Source: Exiguobacterium acetylicum
GTDB taxonomy: Bacteria; Bacillota; Bacilli; Exiguobacteriales; Exiguobacteriaceae
Length of the DNA stretch: 64,000 nucleotides
Reading direction: 5' to 3'
NCBI RefSeq assembly: GCF_022170825.1
Contig: NZ_CP081879.1
Location: 1 to 64,000 of the forward strand
The position numbers and the translations under genes were made by a program. Shown here piece by piece: positions 63,213 through 64,000 of the stretch (position 1 is its first letter; the number at the start of each line of letters is the position of its first letter). The notes under the pieces were generated by a model, which saw only the letters and a program-made list of their open reading frames with translations, searched no databases and was not told the DNA's origin.

Positions 63213-63863
63213 TCAGTCCTTCGAGAGCCGCAGCACCTCGACCGCGGCCTTCATGCGTAAATCGAGGTCATCGGAATTCAACGCTTCAATCAGAACGTTT
63301 TTCGCGGCACTTACTACATCCTCGTCGAACAGCCCCTTGGACTTGTATGTCTCGATGCTTCCTTCGATGACGGTGAAAGGGTTGTTCCCATCCTCCTCGA
63401 TCAACTCCAGCAGCCCGGTATCATCCAACGTTCCGGAGAACTTCGTCATCGTCCCACGATTCTTGACGAAGTCTACGATCTTCTGCTGCATGCTAGCCTT
63501 CGCGACCGTCGCTTTCCATTCGACGCGACGACGATGACACATTCCAACCTTCTGGTCGTCATACTCTTCAAGATACTGATAAGGTCCGGCAATCCCGACA
63601 TGAACGATGGAGCCATCCGGGACGAGGATGATGTCGCCCGGCTTCACGACGTTGACGAACATGTTGACCACCCCCGTATAGGCCCCGAGTCTCTGTCCTT
63701 CGTACCGGTATTCCCGTTCGAGTTCCCGTCGTATGTCCTTCTTGTCAGCATTCTCGAGATTCCCGATTCCCGGCCATCCGATACAAACGAATCCTTCGTC
63801 GAGGAATTGCTTACCTCGATCAAATCCATGCGGCTTGTCCTTGAGCTGAAACACCTGTCTCAT
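63213..63863 (-). CDS. EVE/PUA-like domain protein, candidate modified-base sensor
   Basis: A 216-aa protein. The N-terminal ~120 residues follow the EVE-like pattern seen in McrB and Mrr-type sensors: RQVFQLKDKPHGFDRGKQFL, EGFVCIGWPGIGNLE, VNVVKPGDIILVPDG and HVGIAGPYQYLEEY. The C-terminal part is helical. Such domains bind modified nucleotides in DNA or RNA. The ATG at 63863 has AAGGAG spaced eight bases upstream and is chosen over a GTG 36 bases earlier. It heads a trio with two small genes, downstream of a strong promoter. Confidence 0.78.
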   Translation of the reverse strand: MRQVFQLKDKPHGFDRGKQFLDEGFVCIGWPGIGNLENADKKDIRRELEREYRYEGQRLGAYTGVVNMFVNVVKPGDIILVPDGSIVHVGIAGPYQYLEEYDDQKVGMCHRRRVEWKATVAKASMQQKIVDFVKNRGTMTKFSGTLDDTGLLELIEEDGNNPFTVIEGSIETYKSKGLFDEDVVSAAKNVLIEALNSDDLDLRMKAAVEVLRLSKD

Positions 63864-63910
63864 CGATTCCACTCCTTCTCCTCCAGATAGGATTTCCACT
63901 TCATGAACAT

Positions 63911-63939
63911 AGTATAACGGAATGAAAACGAAATTACAA
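63911..63939 (-). promoter_or_regulatory. Promoter of the EVE-led trio
   Basis: On the minus strand: -35 TTGTAA at 63934-63939, exactly 17 bases of spacer, -10 TATACT at 63911-63916. The spacing is ideal for a SigA promoter. Confidence 0.75.
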
Positions 63940-63940
63940 C

Positions 63941-63978
63941 ACCCTAAAACCCTAAGGGTTAAATTAGGGTTTTAGGGT
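63941..63978. repeat. Telomere-like inverted repeat (ACCCTAAAACCCTAA arms)
   Basis: ACCCTAAAACCCTAA (63941-63955) and its exact complement (63964-63978) are separated by an eight-base spacer. The copies lie directly upstream of the -35 box of the EVE promoter, so this is a candidate operator, or the terminator of a gene beyond the window edge. Confidence 0.85.
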
Positions 63979-64000
63979 TTCTAAGAAGGTTCGCTTTTCA

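Noticed and set aside
63941-63978. Real telomere or linear-replicon end suggested by CCCTAA/TTAGGG
   Set aside because: It is a single inverted repeat, not a tandem array, and the sequence continues on both sides with a normal promoter.
1-64000. CRISPR array, tRNA or rRNA genes
   Set aside because: No regularly spaced direct repeats, no tRNA cloverleaf with CCA end and no rRNA-like stretch were found by reading; small RNAs cannot be excluded.

Overview
The window is bacterial DNA from a low-GC Gram-positive organism (Bacillota, Bacillales). The evidence is strong AAGGAGG-type ribosome binding sites, ATG/GTG/TTG starts, a CcpA-type cre site, CadC/CadA and PTS enzyme families. Exiguobacterium is my best guess for the genus, but that is inference. 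No rRNA, tRNA or CRISPR array was seen. Two composition blocks meet at about 7783/7784: an AT-rich left block and a visibly more GC-rich right block. The junction is the outer end of a 38-bp inverted repeat of a Tn3-family transposon.

Left block (1-7783): a two-component system (response regulator cut by the window edge), an ATP-grasp-like protein and a CcdA-type thiol transporter on the minus strand; a secreted SH3/M23 peptidase; then a serine resolvase with a CadC-CadA cadmium efflux operon, ending in the transposon inverted repeat. That repeat interrupts a second heavy-metal P-type ATPase gene seven residues before its CPC motif.

Metabolic block (8-36 kb): a CopD protein; a RelBE-like toxin-antitoxin pair; a GntR-regulated cellobiose/beta-glucoside PTS operon (EIIB-EIIA-EIIC-GH1) diverging from a mannose-6-P isomerase/ROK-kinase fusion; secreted SH3 and Ig-repeat proteins; two large unknown proteins (20.6-24.2 kb); and a mannosylglycerate operon (RpiR regulator, PTS EIIABC, GH38 hydrolase, glycerate kinase, its own mannose-6-P isomerase). 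That operon would take up mannosylglycerate as its 6-phosphate, split it to mannose-6-P and glycerate, and feed both to glycolysis.

Defence block (37-64 kb, almost all minus strand) has three parts. (i) McrBC, with an EVE-like domain inserted in the McrB AAA+ core, followed by a tight three-gene cassette (glycine-zipper protein, unknown protein, Ycf46-like AAA ATPase) and an AlbA/Schlafen-type protein. (ii) A long, translationally coupled operon: UvrD/AddA-like helicase with a novel N-terminal domain, AddB-like Fe-S protein that seems to lack its nuclease domain, a 660-aa unknown, a HerA-type ATPase with a Ser/Thr-rich linker, a WHH-family HNH nuclease and a SUKH (SMI1/KNR4) protein. (iii) An upstream trio: EVE-like protein, unknown 117-aa protein and a PD-(D/E)XK-like protein, with a good promoter. 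Part (ii) matches no defence system I can name and is my candidate for an undescribed system. Between the blocks lie an unknown 203-aa gene and a 1.1-kaa secreted Ig-like protein. A family of intergenic palindromes sharing a TTTCGACGTCGAAA core recurs across both composition blocks.
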